Positions 63,301-64,000 of a stretch of 64,000 nt of DNA are shown one piece after another (positions within the stretch are counted from its first letter, which is position 1; every line of letters begins with the position of its first letter). This stretch comes from Pegoplata infirma (lineage: Eukaryota > Arthropoda > Insecta > Diptera > Anthomyiidae): assembly GCA_963921195.1 (NCBI GenBank), contig OY992536.1, positions 99,101,550 to 99,165,549 on the forward strand, read 5' to 3'. The notes under the pieces were generated by a model. It was not told the origin of the DNA, searched no databases, and worked only from the letters and a program-made list of their open reading frames with translations. Made by a program: the position numbers and the translations under genes.

Positions 63301-64000
63301 ATATATTTAAACGGAACATACCATTCATTAGTTCTCCAGTTACGATAACATCACCATCACTGTTTAAAACTTTGCATCCTCTTTTATTAAACAACACTTC
63401 ATAACCGCTTTCAACAATTCTTGAAACTGATAACAAATTTATATACAGACCAGGAATATACAGAACTTCACGGAAGGTAACATCTTCTTTCTTAAATTTT
63501 CCAACCTTAGCAACCATATCAACATCGCCAACACCTCTTACTTGCATTGTTGAATTATTCGCAATTGTGACTTCTGCATTCTTTTGTTGAAAGTTTTTGG
63601 AGAAAAATTCTGCATCAGAGCACATATGTGCTGTCGCACCAGAATCGAAGAACCAATCACTTTTGTTCAATTCACTCACAGCGAAACATCCCAGCATGGC
63701 ATTTGGTTTTTTCTTAAAATTTGATTTTGACTTACTTGGACATTTGGCTGCGATGTGACCAAATTGGTTACAATTGTAGCATTTAGGTCCTTTGTTTTTA
63801 AACGGTTTTTTCTGACCGGCTAAAGCAACATCCTTCGTTTCGGTTTTCACATCTTGAAGCAATTTTAATTTAATGGCATCACCTGTGATTTTGATTCCCG
63901 AACTTTGTATACCCATGATCATTGGTTTATATTCATCAGGCAATCCAGCTAATAGCATTGAACCAACCCATTCTTCGTCGATATTGAGACCAGCCGCTCT
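60380..64000 (-). CDS. gag-pol: Copia-type Gag-Pol polyprotein, uninterrupted, 5' end outside window
   Basis: About 1206 codons open to the right edge; the frame continues beyond the ATG at 63958, so the start is not in view. From that ATG: zinc knuckle CYNCNQFGHIAAKC near residue 60, protease DSGATAHM near 105, integrase HHCC (HKRVGHVNN, CITCLKG) near 240-270, and catalytic D near 295, D in SDNGTEY near 360 and E near 399. An acidic linker spans 540-625. RT has YVDDIL near 862; RNase H has DADWAGD near 1037 and TEAEYMAL, ending near DVLTKSL. All catalytic residues looked for are present. It encodes particle, cleavage, integration and reverse transcription functions, and looks recently inserted. 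Confidence 0.93.
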   Translation of the reverse strand, partial: RAAGLNIDEEWVGSMLLAGLPDEYKPMIMGIQSSGIKITGDAIKLKLLQDVKTETKDVALAGQKKPFKNKGPKCYNCNQFGHIAAKCPSKSKSNFKKKPNAMLGCFAVSELNKSDWFFDSGATAHMCSDAEFFSKNFQQKNAEVTIANNSTMQVRGVGDVDMVAKVGKFKKEDVTFREVLYIPGLYINLLSVSRIVESGYEVLFNKRGCKVLNSDGDVIVTGELMNGMFRLNISNNNALVSDVRTQESGLWHKRVGHVNNEILKNMNSGAVLGVKCDVIKQSCITCLKGTLSRSPFKDPGNRATEVLGLIHSDLCGPMEVPSISGSRYMLIFIDDYSRKVFAYFIKRKDEVPDKFYEFKQFVENQTGKKIKALRSDNGTEYCNRRMKTMMIQSGIEHQTTVPYTPQQNGMSERMNRTIIEKTRCLLIESGLPKKFWAEAANTAVYLINRTPCKTLKDVSPEEIWTGKKPSLKYLKVFGCKAVIHIPKEKRKKLDAKGNEVVFVGYCAHSRTYRFYDHARKEVTLSRDAKFLEHQFCDEMPRDDSIFYIIPGCDSVGDKDNPVQENDVDIEDASGIEDGIDDVQDANDTEVDIDDTENTNDESSGNIDVSYETTTEDMRSEEEQYFSDETDDTPFNGFEDQPECSSTGLSNARITSPNVLRRSKRVSKPVKRYGFECNLAHAEDEPKTVKQALESVNKENWQNAIEDEFNALNENGTWEVVKLPKGKKPIDSKWCFKIKRDSKGEIERYKARLVIKGFSQRYGIDYEETFSPVVRYSSIRLLLSLAVQHNLDIDQMDVVTAFLQSELDEEIYMKIPEGLKAKENMVCKLKKSLYGLKQASRVWNKKLDNTLKKIGLTQSKTEPCVYYKLKDDEITYVAIYVDDILIFTNKSESKLHIKKSLANDFKMKDIGEAHNILGMKVTRDRSKGKLWLDQELYIKNILKKFNMSDCKPVATPLDVNQKISKEMCPKTKEETDEMKSIPYQEAIGSIMYAAQVSRPDISYAVGALARYNNNPGKAHWQAVKRVMRYLKGTINYKLQFSKDENENLQGFSDADWAGDQDDRKSTSGYVYKFQGGCISWNSKKQQTTALSTTEAEYMALSAAVQEALWLRSLFNELGRPSSVIIKCDNKSAINLSQNSTYHSRSKHIDIRHHFIRGLVEDKKVIIEYLNTEEMVADVLTKSLTTLKHLHCCELMGLGVQSSGGVED

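Overview
The window looks like transposon-dense, AT-rich DNA of a fly (Diptera), probably heterochromatin. I found no convincing single-copy host gene. The evidence is the element mix: gypsy-superfamily elements with 17.6/297-style primer sites (TGGCGCAGTC) and LTRs opening AGT, BEL/Pao and copia pieces, Jockey/CR1-like non-LTR pieces with PHD fingers, hAT and TA-inserting MITEs, and introns of about 60-100 bp. Almost every coding stretch is truncated, frameshifted or interrupted. The exceptions are a 5'-truncated but open non-LTR reverse transcriptase (4.0-5.4 kb) and a copia-type gag-pol on the minus strand (60.4-64.0 kb, running off the right edge).

Layout. 0-0.4 kb: non-LTR ORF1 remnant. 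0.7-3.4 kb: gutted 297/17.6-like element. 4.0-5.7 kb: 5'-truncated non-LTR element inserted in a palindrome. 5.7-9.5 kb: LTR, tRNA-Lys-type primer site and gag-pol of another gypsy-group element. 9.5-14.6 kb: three further gag/pol remnants, one split by a hAT MITE. 14.6-22.2 kb and 23.9-29.6 kb: two copies of one gypsy element and three copies of a chimera in which a non-LTR PHD-finger block is spliced into gypsy pol directly after the reverse-transcriptase active site. 30.5-40.7 kb: a roughly 3.5 kb segment present twice (minisatellite array plus gag), separated by a decayed hAT transposase and the best-preserved gypsy pol. 41.0-42.6 kb: gypsy and BEL fragments. 44.1-45.9 kb: a two-exon transposase-like gene. 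46.2-50.3 kb: copia pieces, including a tandem triplication of LTR-PBS-gag. 50.3-56.5 kb: three LTR/primer-site units of 17.6/297-like type with env and foreign pol debris. 57.6-60.1 kb: copia RT/RNase H split by a hAT. 60.1-64.0 kb: opposing, nearly intact copia.

Several insertions can be proven inside the window because target duplications flank them and, in several cases, an empty site survives in a sister repeat. They include four non-autonomous hAT elements with perfect 8-bp duplications, a 2.4 kb TA-flanked element with palindromic ends, a fold-back element with a TTA duplication, and small TA- or CA-flanked MITEs. The elements do not form a joint pathway; what links them is nesting, segmental duplication and apparent template switching. 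The most notable observations are the thrice-copied gypsy/PHD chimera, the 2.4 kb palindrome-ended element, and the unclassified transposase-like gene.
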